Shown: positions 37,565 to 45,858 of the stretch, one piece after another
Layout of the letters: each line of letters starts with the position of its first letter
How positions within the stretch are numbered: the stretch's first letter is position 1
From: Mesorhizobium shangrilense
GTDB lineage: Bacteria; Pseudomonadota; Alphaproteobacteria; Rhizobiales; Rhizobiaceae
Reading direction: 5' to 3'
DNA: 64,000 nt
Assembly (NCBI RefSeq): GCF_040537815.1
Contig: NZ_JBEWSZ010000001.1
Location: 4,836,001 to 4,900,000 of the forward strand
Position numbers and translations under genes: made by a program
The notes under the pieces: generated by a model
Database searches by the model: none
What the model saw: only the letters and a program-made list of their open reading frames with translations
Told to the model about the DNA's origin: nothing

Positions 37565-39643
37565 TTACTCCAGCTTGCGCGGCCTTTCGACCCGAGTGCC
37601 GGACCCCCACAAGGCGCGCTTCAACAGGCTGCGTTTGCGCGCGATGAGGTCGATATCGCTGACCAATTTTGCGCCGCCCTTGCGCCGCTCGAGCGTGATC
37701 TTTCGCGTGTGGAAGGCTTCCAGCTCGGCGCGGTGTGCCACGCTGATCATGGTGATATCAGGCAATTCACGGATCACCGTTTCCATCAACCGGTCCTGGC
37801 TCTTTTCATCGAGGGCCGAGGTCGCTTCATCCAGCACGACGATGTCGGGACTATGCAGCAGCAGGCGCGCGAAGGCGAGGCGCTGTTTCTCGCCACCCGA
37901 TAGCGTCTGGTCCCATGGCGCTTCATCCTTGATCCGGTCGGCGAGATGGCCGAGGCCGACCTTGTCGAGGGCAGCCTTGATCCGTTTGACCGTCCACTTC
38001 TCGGCCGCCGCGGGATAGGCGACCGCGCGGCGCAGCGTGCCCGAGGGGATGTAGGGGCGCTGCGGGAGCATGAACAGTCGTTTGTCGGGGTGGAAATTGA
38101 CGCTGCCGCTCCCCCAAGGCCACAGGCCGGCGATCGCCCGCACCAGTGTCGATTTGCCCGAGCCGGATTCGCCGGACACCAGCACCCGCTCACCGGGTTC
38201 GATCACCACCTCGGTCTCCTTGACCATGGAGGTGCCGTCGTCGAGCGTCACCGAGAGATTGTCGAGGGAGAGCATCGCGTCGCCCTCGGTCTCACCATGC
38301 TTGATGCGTCCCAGATCGTCGCTCTTTTCGGCGCGCTCCAGCCCGTCGAGCGACATCATCAGCGAGGCGGCGCGGTGTGCGGAGGCGTTCCAGTCGGCCA
38401 GACGCGGGTAGTTGTCGACCAACCAGCCGAATGCGCCCTGAACGATGGCGAAGGCGGAGGCGGCCTGCATGACCTGGCCGAGCGACATCGAGCCTTCAAG
38501 GAATTTTGGCGCGCACAGCAGAACCGGTACGACCGGCGCGAACAGGCTGGAGCCCTGCGAGACCAGCGCCGTGCGCATGTGCTGGCCGGTCAGCTGCGCC
38601 CATCGCTTGAGCACGCTGGCAAAGGTCTTGTCGAGGCCGCTACTCTCCTCTTCCTCGCCGCCAAGCAAGGCGATGCTCTCGCCGTTTTCACGCACGCGCG
38701 TCAGCACGTAGCGGAATTCGGCTTCCGCCTGGTTCTTCTTCTCGGAGAGCTGGACAAAATCGCGGCCGATGATGAACATCGAGGTGGAGGTGATCGCGGC
38801 ATAGAACACCGCGGTAATGACGAGGAAGCCGGGAACGGTGACGGTTGAGCCGCCGATCGGCAAGGTGAGCGCGCCGCCGATCGTCCACAGCACCACGATG
38901 AAGGTCGAGGCCGACAGGAAAGCGGAAATGACGCCTGCGACGAAATCGACGGGCGACTCGGTGGCGACCCGCAGATCGTCCGACAGGCGGGCCTCGGGGT
39001 TCTGGTGGTCGCCTTTCACGAGGTTCAACTGATAGTAGCGGCCGCTGGCCAGCCAGCGCGCTATGACCGAAGTGGTCAGCCAGGACCGCCAGCGGCGCTG
39101 CATTGTCATGCGCAGGTAGACCTGTGCAACGACAAGGCTCATGCTTCCGAGCATGAGCGGCACAAACACTGCGCTCAGGACATAGACGGTGTGGGCGTCG
39201 CGCTTCTCAATGGCGTCGAAAATCGCGCGGTTCCAGACATTGATCCCGTATTGGAAGCCGACATTGATGCCGATCAGGATCAGCAGCCCGAGCGTCAACG
39301 GCCAGGCGAGCCTGTCGCCGTGCCGGGCCCAATAACCTCGCCCGCTCATCCAGAAGCGCCTCAGCAGGTATTTCTTGCGGGCCTGTTCGGACTCCTCGGG
39401 CGTCAGTTCCAAATCGGGTTCGACGGCATCCGGGGGCGGCGCCGCCTCGCCGACGATCTCCGATGCGGCTTCGACTGTAGACGCCTTCTTTTCGCGCGAC
39501 TTTTCCTCACGTGGCTCTTGTCGTCGCGGCTGTCCTCGACGCGGCTTCAGGGCGCCGCGCGGCTCGATGCGGTCGGCCGGTTTCATTTTGGATTTCGCCT
39601 CGGACATACGCCCGATAACGACCTCAAAATCAAAAGGTTTCAT
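37565..39643 (-). CDS. ABC transporter, fused permease/ATPase, SbmA/BacA-YddA type
   Basis: About 692 residues. A basic, proline-rich N-terminal extension (roughly residues 1-95) precedes an ABC_membrane_2 permease domain (RRFWMSGRGYWARHGDRLAW, WNRAIFDAIEKRD, WRSWLTTSVIARWL). The ATPase domain follows, with SGESGSGKSTLVRAIAGLW, LSGGEKQRLAFARLLL and VVLDEATSALDE. The permease type is shared with SbmA/BacA, which import peptides and in rhizobia matter for symbiosis; here it carries its own ATPase. The substrate is unknown. Starts at 39643 or 39607 are both possible. Confidence 0.88.
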   Translation of the reverse strand: MKPFDFEVVIGRMSEAKSKMKPADRIEPRGALKPRRGQPRRQEPREEKSREKKASTVEAASEIVGEAAPPPDAVEPDLELTPEESEQARKKYLLRRFWMSGRGYWARHGDRLAWPLTLGLLILIGINVGFQYGINVWNRAIFDAIEKRDAHTVYVLSAVFVPLMLGSMSLVVAQVYLRMTMQRRWRSWLTTSVIARWLASGRYYQLNLVKGDHQNPEARLSDDLRVATESPVDFVAGVISAFLSASTFIVVLWTIGGALTLPIGGSTVTVPGFLVITAVFYAAITSTSMFIIGRDFVQLSEKKNQAEAEFRYVLTRVRENGESIALLGGEEEESSGLDKTFASVLKRWAQLTGQHMRTALVSQGSSLFAPVVPVLLCAPKFLEGSMSLGQVMQAASAFAIVQGAFGWLVDNYPRLADWNASAHRAASLMMSLDGLERAEKSDDLGRIKHGETEGDAMLSLDNLSVTLDDGTSMVKETEVVIEPGERVLVSGESGSGKSTLVRAIAGLWPWGSGSVNFHPDKRLFMLPQRPYIPSGTLRRAVAYPAAAEKWTVKRIKAALDKVGLGHLADRIKDEAPWDQTLSGGEKQRLAFARLLLHSPDIVVLDEATSALDEKSQDRLMETVIRELPDITMISVAHRAELEAFHTRKITLERRKGGAKLVSDIDLIARKRSLLKRALWGSGTRVERPRKLE

Positions 39644-39682
39644 AACGTCCGCTTGAGATGAAAGCGCGCCCAACAGCGCCCG

Positions 39683-40795
39683 TCATTCAGGGTACAGCAG
39701 ATCGACGACATGGTCGGCGATCGCCAGGCTCGCCGTCAGGCCAGGGCTTTCAATGCCGAACAGATTGACGATCCGGCCGGCGCCATGATCGGCAGGCCCC
39801 TGCACCATGAAATCGGCGGCCGACTGGCCGGGACCGGAGAGTTTCGGCCTGATGCCGGCGTAGGCGGGCAGCAGGGCACCGGCGGCAAGATCGGGCCAAT
39901 AGCGCCTGATCTCATCGTAGAAGACCGCGCTTCGAACGGGGTCGACCGTGTAGTCCACGCTGTCGACCCATTCGACATCCGGACCGAAGCGCGCGCTGCC
40001 GCCAAGGTCGAGGGTCAGATGCACGCCGAGCCCGCCATCGACCGGGACCGGATAGATCAGCCGGGAAAAAGGCGAACGGCCCGAAAGGGCAAAATAATTC
40101 CCGCGCGCCAGCCACAAGCGCGGAATGCGGTTTTGCGGAAAGCCCTCGATACGACCAGCCAAAGCCTGTGCGTCGAGGCCAGCGGCGTTGATCAAGGCAC
40201 CGGCCTGCAGCGCGAAGGGCTCGCCATCGGCATCCTGCGTGCGGATTTCGATCCCGTCGGGTGTGGCTGTGGCGCCGGTAACGGTGGTGAGGAACGCAAA
40301 TGAAGCGCCGGCTGCTTCCGCATCGCCGCGCAGCGACAGCATCAGTGCGTGGCCGTCGATGATGCCGGTAGACGGGGACAGCAATGCGCCGGCGCAGTTC
40401 AGCGCGGGTTCGAGGCTTTGAGCCTGCGCCCGTGTCAGCAATTCGAGGTCGGTTACGCCGGAGCGTTCCGCATTGGTCCGGATCGCCGACAGCTTGTCGA
40501 GTTGCACGGGCTCGACGGCGACGATCAGCTTGCCGGTGCGCGCATGGCCGATGTTGCGGTCGCGGCAGTAGGCGTAGAGCCGTTCGCGCCCTTCAACGCA
40601 AAGCCGGGCCTTCAGGCTTCCCGGCGCATAATAGATACCGGCGTGGATGACTTCGGAGTTGCGCGCGCTTGTGCCGGTGCCGATGGCATCGGTCTTTTCA
40701 ACCACCAGCACCGAGCGCCCGGACACAGCGAGCGCCCTGGCGACGGCAAGGCCCACGACACCCGCCCCGGCGACAACGCAGTCGACTTCGTGCAT
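39683..40795 (-). CDS. FAD-dependent oxidoreductase, LhgO-like (2-hydroxyglutarate oxidase family)
   Basis: A 370-residue DAO-fold flavoprotein. The N-terminal VVAGAGVVGLAVARALA is the FAD Rossmann motif, and ARNSEVIHAGIYYAPGSLKARLC is typical of LhgO/L2HGDH relatives. The C-terminal GIESPGLTASLAIADHV closes the FAD site. It probably oxidises a 2-hydroxyacid such as L-2-hydroxyglutarate, passing electrons to quinone. It lies 26 bases downstream of nagA on the same strand and could be co-transcribed with the amino-sugar operon, although a metabolic link is not obvious. Confidence 0.85.
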   Translation of the reverse strand: MHEVDCVVAGAGVVGLAVARALAVSGRSVLVVEKTDAIGTGTSARNSEVIHAGIYYAPGSLKARLCVEGRERLYAYCRDRNIGHARTGKLIVAVEPVQLDKLSAIRTNAERSGVTDLELLTRAQAQSLEPALNCAGALLSPSTGIIDGHALMLSLRGDAEAAGASFAFLTTVTGATATPDGIEIRTQDADGEPFALQAGALINAAGLDAQALAGRIEGFPQNRIPRLWLARGNYFALSGRSPFSRLIYPVPVDGGLGVHLTLDLGGSARFGPDVEWVDSVDYTVDPVRSAVFYDEIRRYWPDLAAGALLPAYAGIRPKLSGPGQSAADFMVQGPADHGAGRIVNLFGIESPGLTASLAIADHVVDLLYPE

Positions 40796-40821
40796 GGGCT
40801 GTTTCCCCGGAGCGGCCGATC

Positions 40822-41994
40822 CTAGATCTTCGCGCCCGCTTCGAAAACACTGGCGCCGTCGATCCAGACGCCCTTGACGTCGAGGTCATCCGACAGCGCA
40901 ACGATGTCGGCGGCGGTGCCGTTGGCGAACCGCCCGAGCCGATGCGACTGGCCGATCGCCTGCGCCGGATAGAGCGAGGCCATGCGCAACGCCTCGTCGA
41001 GATCGAGGCCGATGACGCGGTGGACGAAGCGCACCGCCGATATCATGTCGAGGTCGGCGCCGGCCAGCGTGCCGTCGGCCAGCCGCAAGGTGCCATCCTT
41101 GCGGAAAACGGTGCGGCCGTTCAGCGTGAACGAGGTCATGTCGGTGCCGATCGTCGCCATGGCGTCGGTGACCAGGACAATTTTCGCCGGCCCCTGCTTG
41201 GCACGCAAGGCGATCGCCATGGTGGCGGGGTCGACATGGATGCCGTCAGCGATGATGCCGGCCGACAGGGTGCCGATATCGATCGCAGCACCCGCAAGCC
41301 CCGGCTCACGGTTGCCGATCTGGCTCATGGCGTTGAACAGATGGGTGACCATCGATGCCCCGGCATCGGCGAAGTCGCGCGCGCTGGCATAGCCGGTATC
41401 CGAATGGCCGAGGCTGACGACAACGCCCGCCTTGGCCAGGACGGCAACGCGGGCAGGGTCGACGGATTCGGGCGCGATCGTCGTCAGCAGCACCGGCAGC
41501 TGTTGGCGCGCGGCGATCAGCGCCGCCTGGTCGGCATCCGTCATCGGCCTGATCAGCTTCGGATCATGCGCGCCCTTGCGGGCGATCGACAGATGCGGGC
41601 CTTCGAGATGCAGGCCAAGGAAGCCCGGCACCTTCAGCCGCGCGGCTTGCGCCCCGGCGGCAATCGCTGCAGCGGTGATCTCCGGCGTGTCCGTGATCAG
41701 CGTCGGCAGCAGCGCCGTCGTGCCGAAGGGCGCATGTGCCCGGCAGATGGTTTCGATCGAGGCAACGTCTGGATGGTCGTTGAGCATGACGCCACCGCCG
41801 CCATTGACCTGCAGGTCGACGAAGCCGGGTGCAAGGATGCCGCCGCCGGTGTCGACCTTGCTGATATCGGAGGGGACAGCGCCGGCAGGCAAGATGGCCT
41901 CGACGAGGCCATCGCGCACGACAAGCGCGTGGTCTTCATGCCAATCGTCGCCGTCGAAAATGCGGGCGCCAGTCAGGGCAAAACGATCGCTCAT
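40822..41994 (-). CDS. nagA: N-acetylglucosamine-6-phosphate deacetylase
   Basis: A 390-residue amidohydrolase. GGGILAPGFVDLQVNGGGGV is the metal-site strand, LGLHLEGPHLS holds the catalytic region, and SLGHSDTGYA and THLFNAMSQ carry metal-binding His residues. LVTDAMATIG supplies the catalytic Asp. It removes acetate from GlcNAc-6-P. Its start overlaps the SIS gene stop (ATGA), making it the fourth gene of a coupled operon with nagK, nagQ and the SIS protein. Confidence 0.96.
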   Translation of the reverse strand: MSDRFALTGARIFDGDDWHEDHALVVRDGLVEAILPAGAVPSDISKVDTGGGILAPGFVDLQVNGGGGVMLNDHPDVASIETICRAHAPFGTTALLPTLITDTPEITAAAIAAGAQAARLKVPGFLGLHLEGPHLSIARKGAHDPKLIRPMTDADQAALIAARQQLPVLLTTIAPESVDPARVAVLAKAGVVVSLGHSDTGYASARDFADAGASMVTHLFNAMSQIGNREPGLAGAAIDIGTLSAGIIADGIHVDPATMAIALRAKQGPAKIVLVTDAMATIGTDMTSFTLNGRTVFRKDGTLRLADGTLAGADLDMISAVRFVHRVIGLDLDEALRMASLYPAQAIGQSHRLGRFANGTAADIVALSDDLDVKGVWIDGASVFEAGAKI

Positions 41995-43043
41995 ACTGTT
42001 TCCGTCACCTTGCGAAGATTGCGCGGCGCGTCCGGATCGAGGCCGCGATGGCGGGCGAAGGCCTCGACGAACATGTAGAAGGAGACGATCAGCGTCAGCG
42101 GATCGGTCAACGGGTGGCCGGTGGCGACATGCGGCAGGCGCGTGGCGCGATTGGCAAGCGCGGAGGTGACGAACACCGGTGCGCCCTTGGCCGCGAGGCT
42201 GTCGGCGGCCTCGGCGACGGACGGTTCGGAAGCGTCGCGGGCGGCCAGCGCCAGCACCGGAAAGTCCGGGCCGATCAGCGCCAGCGGGCCATGCATGACT
42301 TCGGCGGCGCTATAGGCCTCGGCATGCATGCCGCAGGTCTCCTTGAACTTCAGCGCCGCCTCGTTGGCCATCGCCGCCGACGGGCCGCGGCCCAGGATGA
42401 ACAGCGACTTCTGCTTCTCGATCGTCTCGGCCAGCACGCTCATCCAGTCGCAGGCGATCGCCTTGCCGAAGTGCTCGGGCAAGCGGGCAAGGGCGGCCAG
42501 CAGCGCATCATCGCCGGTGGAGTGCGCCATCAAGGCGAGGCCGGCGACGGCGGAATTGATGAAGGTTTTGGTCGCCGCGACGCTGCGCTCGGGTCCGGCC
42601 AGGATGTCGATGGAATAGTCGCAAGCGCGTGCCAGCGGGGAGTCGGCGGTGTTGGTGATGGCGACTGTCAATGCGCCGCCTGCCTTCGCCGCTTCTGCCA
42701 TGGCGACGATGTCCGGGCTCTTGCCCGACTGCGAGATCGCCAGGCAAGCGGAACCGTTGAGCCTGAGCTTGGCGCCATAGATCGAGGCGATCGACGGGCC
42801 GACCGACGCGACCGCGAGGCCGGCGGTGAGTTCGACGGCATATTTCATGAAGGTTGCGGCATGGTCAGAGGAGCCGCGCGCCACGGTGACGACGAAGTGC
42901 GGGTCACGTTCGCGGATGCCGCGACCGGCCTCCGTCAGTGCCGCCCCTGACCCGTCGAGCAGGCGGGCGACGGCCTCCGGGATCTCTTCGATCTCGCGTC
43001 GCATATGGGTCATTTCTGTCGACATTGTCGGCACTGCACTCAT
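41991..43043 (-). CDS. SIS-domain protein, probable glucosamine-6-phosphate deaminase (NagB-II)
   Basis: A 350-residue double SIS protein resembling the isomerase half of GlmS. Sugar-phosphate loops are ARGSSDHAATFMKYAVE, CLAISQSGKSPDIV and ILGRGPSAAMANEAALK. Near the N-terminus MRREIEEIPEAVARLL is typical for this group. In operons with nagA and nagK that lack classical nagB, such proteins act as glucosamine-6-phosphate deaminases, and that is the likely role. It overlaps nagA and the GntR gene by four bases on either side. Confidence 0.9.
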   Translation of the reverse strand: MSAVPTMSTEMTHMRREIEEIPEAVARLLDGSGAALTEAGRGIRERDPHFVVTVARGSSDHAATFMKYAVELTAGLAVASVGPSIASIYGAKLRLNGSACLAISQSGKSPDIVAMAEAAKAGGALTVAITNTADSPLARACDYSIDILAGPERSVAATKTFINSAVAGLALMAHSTGDDALLAALARLPEHFGKAIACDWMSVLAETIEKQKSLFILGRGPSAAMANEAALKFKETCGMHAEAYSAAEVMHGPLALIGPDFPVLALAARDASEPSVAEAADSLAAKGAPVFVTSALANRATRLPHVATGHPLTDPLTLIVSFYMFVEAFARHRGLDPDAPRNLRKVTETV

Positions 43044-43822
43044 GGTCGGCCCTCTTCGCTCGGCCCTGTCAGCCGCAGTTCGGCGACGAAATCATAGGCG
43101 TCGCCCCTGTAGATCGAGCGGGTGAATTCTATCACCTTGCCGCTCGCCAGATAGGAAATACGTTCGATGTGCAGGCCGGCAATGCCGGGCGGCACTTCGA
43201 GCAGGCGTGCGTCACCATCGCCGAGATTGGCGGCGGAAATGCGCTGCACCGCCCGCACCGGCCGGTTGCCGGTCAACTCCAGCGCCGCGTAGAGCGAGGA
43301 GCCGATCCCCGCCGGATCGGGCAGCACGCTGGCCGACAGCGAGGCGCGTTCGATCGCCAGCGGCGTGTCGTTGGCGATGCGCAGGCGCGCGACGCGCGCC
43401 ACGAGTTCGCTGGACGACAGGCCGAGCACCATCATCTCGTCTGGCGAAGGCGCGTAAAGGCCACGGTCGAGCCAGGCCGAACGCACCGCCATGCCGCGCC
43501 GCGCCATGTCCTCGGTGAAGGAGGTCAGCCGCGACAGCGACTGCTCGACGCGTTCCATGCGCGGCGCCACGAAGGTGCCGGAGCCATGGCGCTGGACCAG
43601 GATGCCGCCCTTGACGAGGTCTTGCACCGCCTTGCGCACGGTGACGCGCGAAATGTCGGCCTTGGTGGCGATGTCACGTTCGGAGGGCAGTGCATCGCCC
43701 GGCCCGATCAGGCCGCGATTGACGGCGTCCTCGATGCTCTTGCGCAGCTGCAGATAGAGCGGTGCGCCGCTCTGCGACGATTGTTTCAGCGTGGCGAAGA
43801 TCTGGTCTGCGGCATCGCTCAT
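43040..43822 (-). CDS. nagQ: GntR/HutC family repressor of amino-sugar genes (NagQ-type)
   Basis: A 260-residue regulator. The N-terminal winged helix has PLYLQLRKSIEDAVNRG, LPSERDIATKADISRVTVRKA and LVQRHGSGTFV. A C-terminal UTRA effector domain (residues about 95-250) probably binds an amino-sugar phosphate. It is the second gene of the nagK operon and overlaps both neighbours by ATGA. TGGTATT-N4-TGGTATT sites upstream of this operon and of murQ are the expected operators of such a regulator. The symbol rests on this context. Confidence 0.88.
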   Translation of the reverse strand: MSDAADQIFATLKQSSQSGAPLYLQLRKSIEDAVNRGLIGPGDALPSERDIATKADISRVTVRKAVQDLVKGGILVQRHGSGTFVAPRMERVEQSLSRLTSFTEDMARRGMAVRSAWLDRGLYAPSPDEMMVLGLSSSELVARVARLRIANDTPLAIERASLSASVLPDPAGIGSSLYAALELTGNRPVRAVQRISAANLGDGDARLLEVPPGIAGLHIERISYLASGKVIEFTRSIYRGDAYDFVAELRLTGPSEEGRP

Positions 43823-44697
43823 CGAGCCGCCTCCGCCCTGGCGAAAAGACGGGCCGCCATCTGTACCGCGCCGCCCAGTGCATCGTCGAGCGGCGGCTTC
43901 AGCAGCGCCTGGTAGCGTACCGACAGGCGCGGCGCGTAAAGCGGCGCCAGCCCGCCAAGCAGGCAGAGCGGCGCATCGCCAGCAAGATCGAGCGCGCCAA
44001 GCGAGGCTTCGACATCGGCGATCGACTTGTCGACGATCCAGTTGGCGACGCTGTCGCCCTTCGCCGCGTGCTCGAAGACCTTTGGCGCGAAGCCGCCGAA
44101 GTCGCCGGGCTTGGCATTTGTGGTGAATTCGACAACGTCCTCCGGATTGTTGCGGAAAACGGCGAGCATGCTGTCGGTCAGAGGCGAACCTTCGCGGACG
44201 CCGTCATAGGCAAGCAACGTCTGCTCCAGAAGGTCGCGGCCAATGCGGGCGCCGCTGCCCTGGTCGCCGACCTGGAACCCCCAGCCGCCGATCGCCCGCG
44301 ACTGGCCATTCTTGCGCGCCATGTAGGCGGTGCCGGTGCCCAGGATCGCCATCGCGCCATCACCGGAACCAACCGCGCCTTCCAGCGCGATCTCGGCATC
44401 GGTCTCGACGCGGCTGATGCTGAACGGCAGGATTGCTTCGAGCTGCTGCCGGTAGGTGCCGACATTGGCGCCGGCGAGGCCGAGAATGGCGGGGGTTTGC
44501 GGGATCAAGTCCGGATCCTGGCCGGCGGCGATGAATGCCTGCCGCGCCGCCTCGACGATGTTCGTCCTGGCGCCGGTGAGGTCAGTGCGGATATTGGCGG
44601 CGCCGCTTTTGGCGCGGCCGACGACCGTGCCGTCCGCCGTTGCCAGGGCGGCCCTGCAGCTGGTGCCGCCGCCATCGATACCGAGCACGAAATTCAC
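43819..44697 (-). CDS. BadF/BadG-type ATPase, probable N-acetylglucosamine kinase
   Basis: A 292-residue ASKHA kinase: FVLGIDGGGTSCRAALA (phosphate-1), LGLAGANVGTY (connect), AILGTGTAYMARKNG (phosphate-2) and GGWGFQVGDQGSGARIGRD, all as in eukaryotic-like NAGK. It would phosphorylate GlcNAc to GlcNAc-6-P. The GTG start at 44697 is set by GGAGGAG five bases away from it; the frame extends to 44745 through the operator. It is first in the nag operon, and its stop overlaps the GntR start. Confidence 0.9.
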   Translation of the reverse strand: MNFVLGIDGGGTSCRAALATADGTVVGRAKSGAANIRTDLTGARTNIVEAARQAFIAAGQDPDLIPQTPAILGLAGANVGTYRQQLEAILPFSISRVETDAEIALEGAVGSGDGAMAILGTGTAYMARKNGQSRAIGGWGFQVGDQGSGARIGRDLLEQTLLAYDGVREGSPLTDSMLAVFRNNPEDVVEFTTNAKPGDFGGFAPKVFEHAAKGDSVANWIVDKSIADVEASLGALDLAGDAPLCLLGGLAPLYAPRLSVRYQALLKPPLDDALGGAVQMAARLFARAEAAR

Positions 44698-44719
44698 GCG
44701 ATTTCTCCTCCGGCTTGAT

Positions 44720-44737
44720 AATACCAATAAAATACCA
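44720..44737 (-). promoter_or_regulatory. NagQ-type operator upstream of the nag operon
   Basis: Read on the minus strand: TGGTATT, four bases, TGGTATT, a direct repeat with an 11-base period. It lies 23 bases before the GTG start of the kinase gene. The same arrangement recurs at 44855-44872. Confidence 0.82.
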
Positions 44738-44854
44738 ATAGCCAAGGATTAATTTCCGTTTCAAAAAGATTAAGGCGTATTTTATTGAAAAACCTACGCA
44801 TTTCGTCGGCTCACTGATTTCTGGACCGCGAATCCGTTAATGCATGTGGACAAG

Positions 44855-44872
44855 TGGTATTTTTTTGGTATT
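44855..44872 (+). promoter_or_regulatory. NagQ-type operator upstream of murQ
   Basis: TGGTATT, TTTT, TGGTATT on the plus strand, 24 bases before the murQ start. It mirrors the site at 44720-44737, so both divergent operons are probably controlled by the same GntR protein. Confidence 0.82.
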
Positions 44873-44896
44873 GTTTCCGAGGTTGGAGGAAATGGG

Positions 44897-45856
44897 ATGG
44901 CCGAAACGCGCACAGAAGCGCTTCACCAGAATGCCAGGGGTCTGGATATCCAGGCTCCGGACGCCATCCTTTCCTCGCTCGCCGATGCGCAGATCGAGGC
45001 CGCCAAGGCCGTGCGCGGCGCCATTCCGGCCATTGCCCGTGCCGCCGAAGTCATCGCGAACCGACTGAACAGCGGTGGCAGGCTCGCTTACGCCGCCGCC
45101 GGCAGTTCCGGCCTGATGGCGTTGGCCGATGCGCTGGAACTGCCGGGCACTTTCGGCATCAAGCGGGAGCGCATCGCCATCCTGATCGCCGGCGGCGACG
45201 AAGCCTTCAAGACACTTGCCGGTGGCCCGGAGGACGATACCGACGAAGCCTCGGCTGCCCTTGCCAACGCCGGCATCGGCGAGGGCGACTGCCTGATCGC
45301 CATCTCCGCCAGCGGCTCGACACCCTATGCGGTCAGAGCCATCGAGGACGCGCGACGCCGTGGCGCTGCAACCATCGGCATCGCCAACAACAAGGACACG
45401 CCGCTGCTGCGGCTGGCAGACGTTGCCATCCTGCTCGAAACGCCGCCGGAGGTGATCGCCGGCTCGACGCGCATGGGTGCCGGCACCGCCCAGAAGATCG
45501 CGCTCAACATGCTGTCGACGCTGACCGCCATCCATCTCGGCCATGTGCATGACGGCTACATGGTCAACCTCATGGCCGACAATATCAAGTTGCGCGACCG
45601 CGCGGCGCGCATCGTCGCCGCCATCAGCGGGCGCGGCAAGGACGACGCGGCCCGCCTGCTGGAGAAAAGCGGCGGCGCGGTCAAGACAGCCATTCTGCTC
45701 GCCGCCGGCGCCGCCAGCGCCGATGCGGCCGAGAAGATACTGGAAGGGACCGGCCAGAAGCTGCGGCCCGCCCTTTCCGCGATCGAGGGGAGCAAGGGAC
45801 ACAAAACCCCTGTTCTCATCAAAACCGAACCTGAAAAAGGTCAACAGGGAGACTGA
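44897..45856 (+). CDS. murQ: N-acetylmuramic acid 6-phosphate etherase
   Basis: A 319-residue SIS-domain lyase that removes lactate from MurNAc-6-P to yield GlcNAc-6-P, feeding directly into NagA. Signatures are LAYAAAGSSGLMALADALEL, DCLIAISASGSTPYAVRAIE, ANNKDTPLLRLADVAI and GSTRMGAGTAQKIALNMLST. The ATG at 44897 follows GGAGGAAATGGG. It is first of the plus operon, with the solute-binding protein gene two bases after its stop. MurQ shows that peptidoglycan-derived sugar is a target of this locus. Confidence 0.95.
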   Translation: MAETRTEALHQNARGLDIQAPDAILSSLADAQIEAAKAVRGAIPAIARAAEVIANRLNSGGRLAYAAAGSSGLMALADALELPGTFGIKRERIAILIAGGDEAFKTLAGGPEDDTDEASAALANAGIGEGDCLIAISASGSTPYAVRAIEDARRRGAATIGIANNKDTPLLRLADVAILLETPPEVIAGSTRMGAGTAQKIALNMLSTLTAIHLGHVHDGYMVNLMADNIKLRDRAARIVAAISGRGKDDAARLLEKSGGAVKTAILLAAGAASADAAEKILEGTGQKLRPALSAIEGSKGHKTPVLIKTEPEKGQQGD

Positions 45857-45858
45857 GC

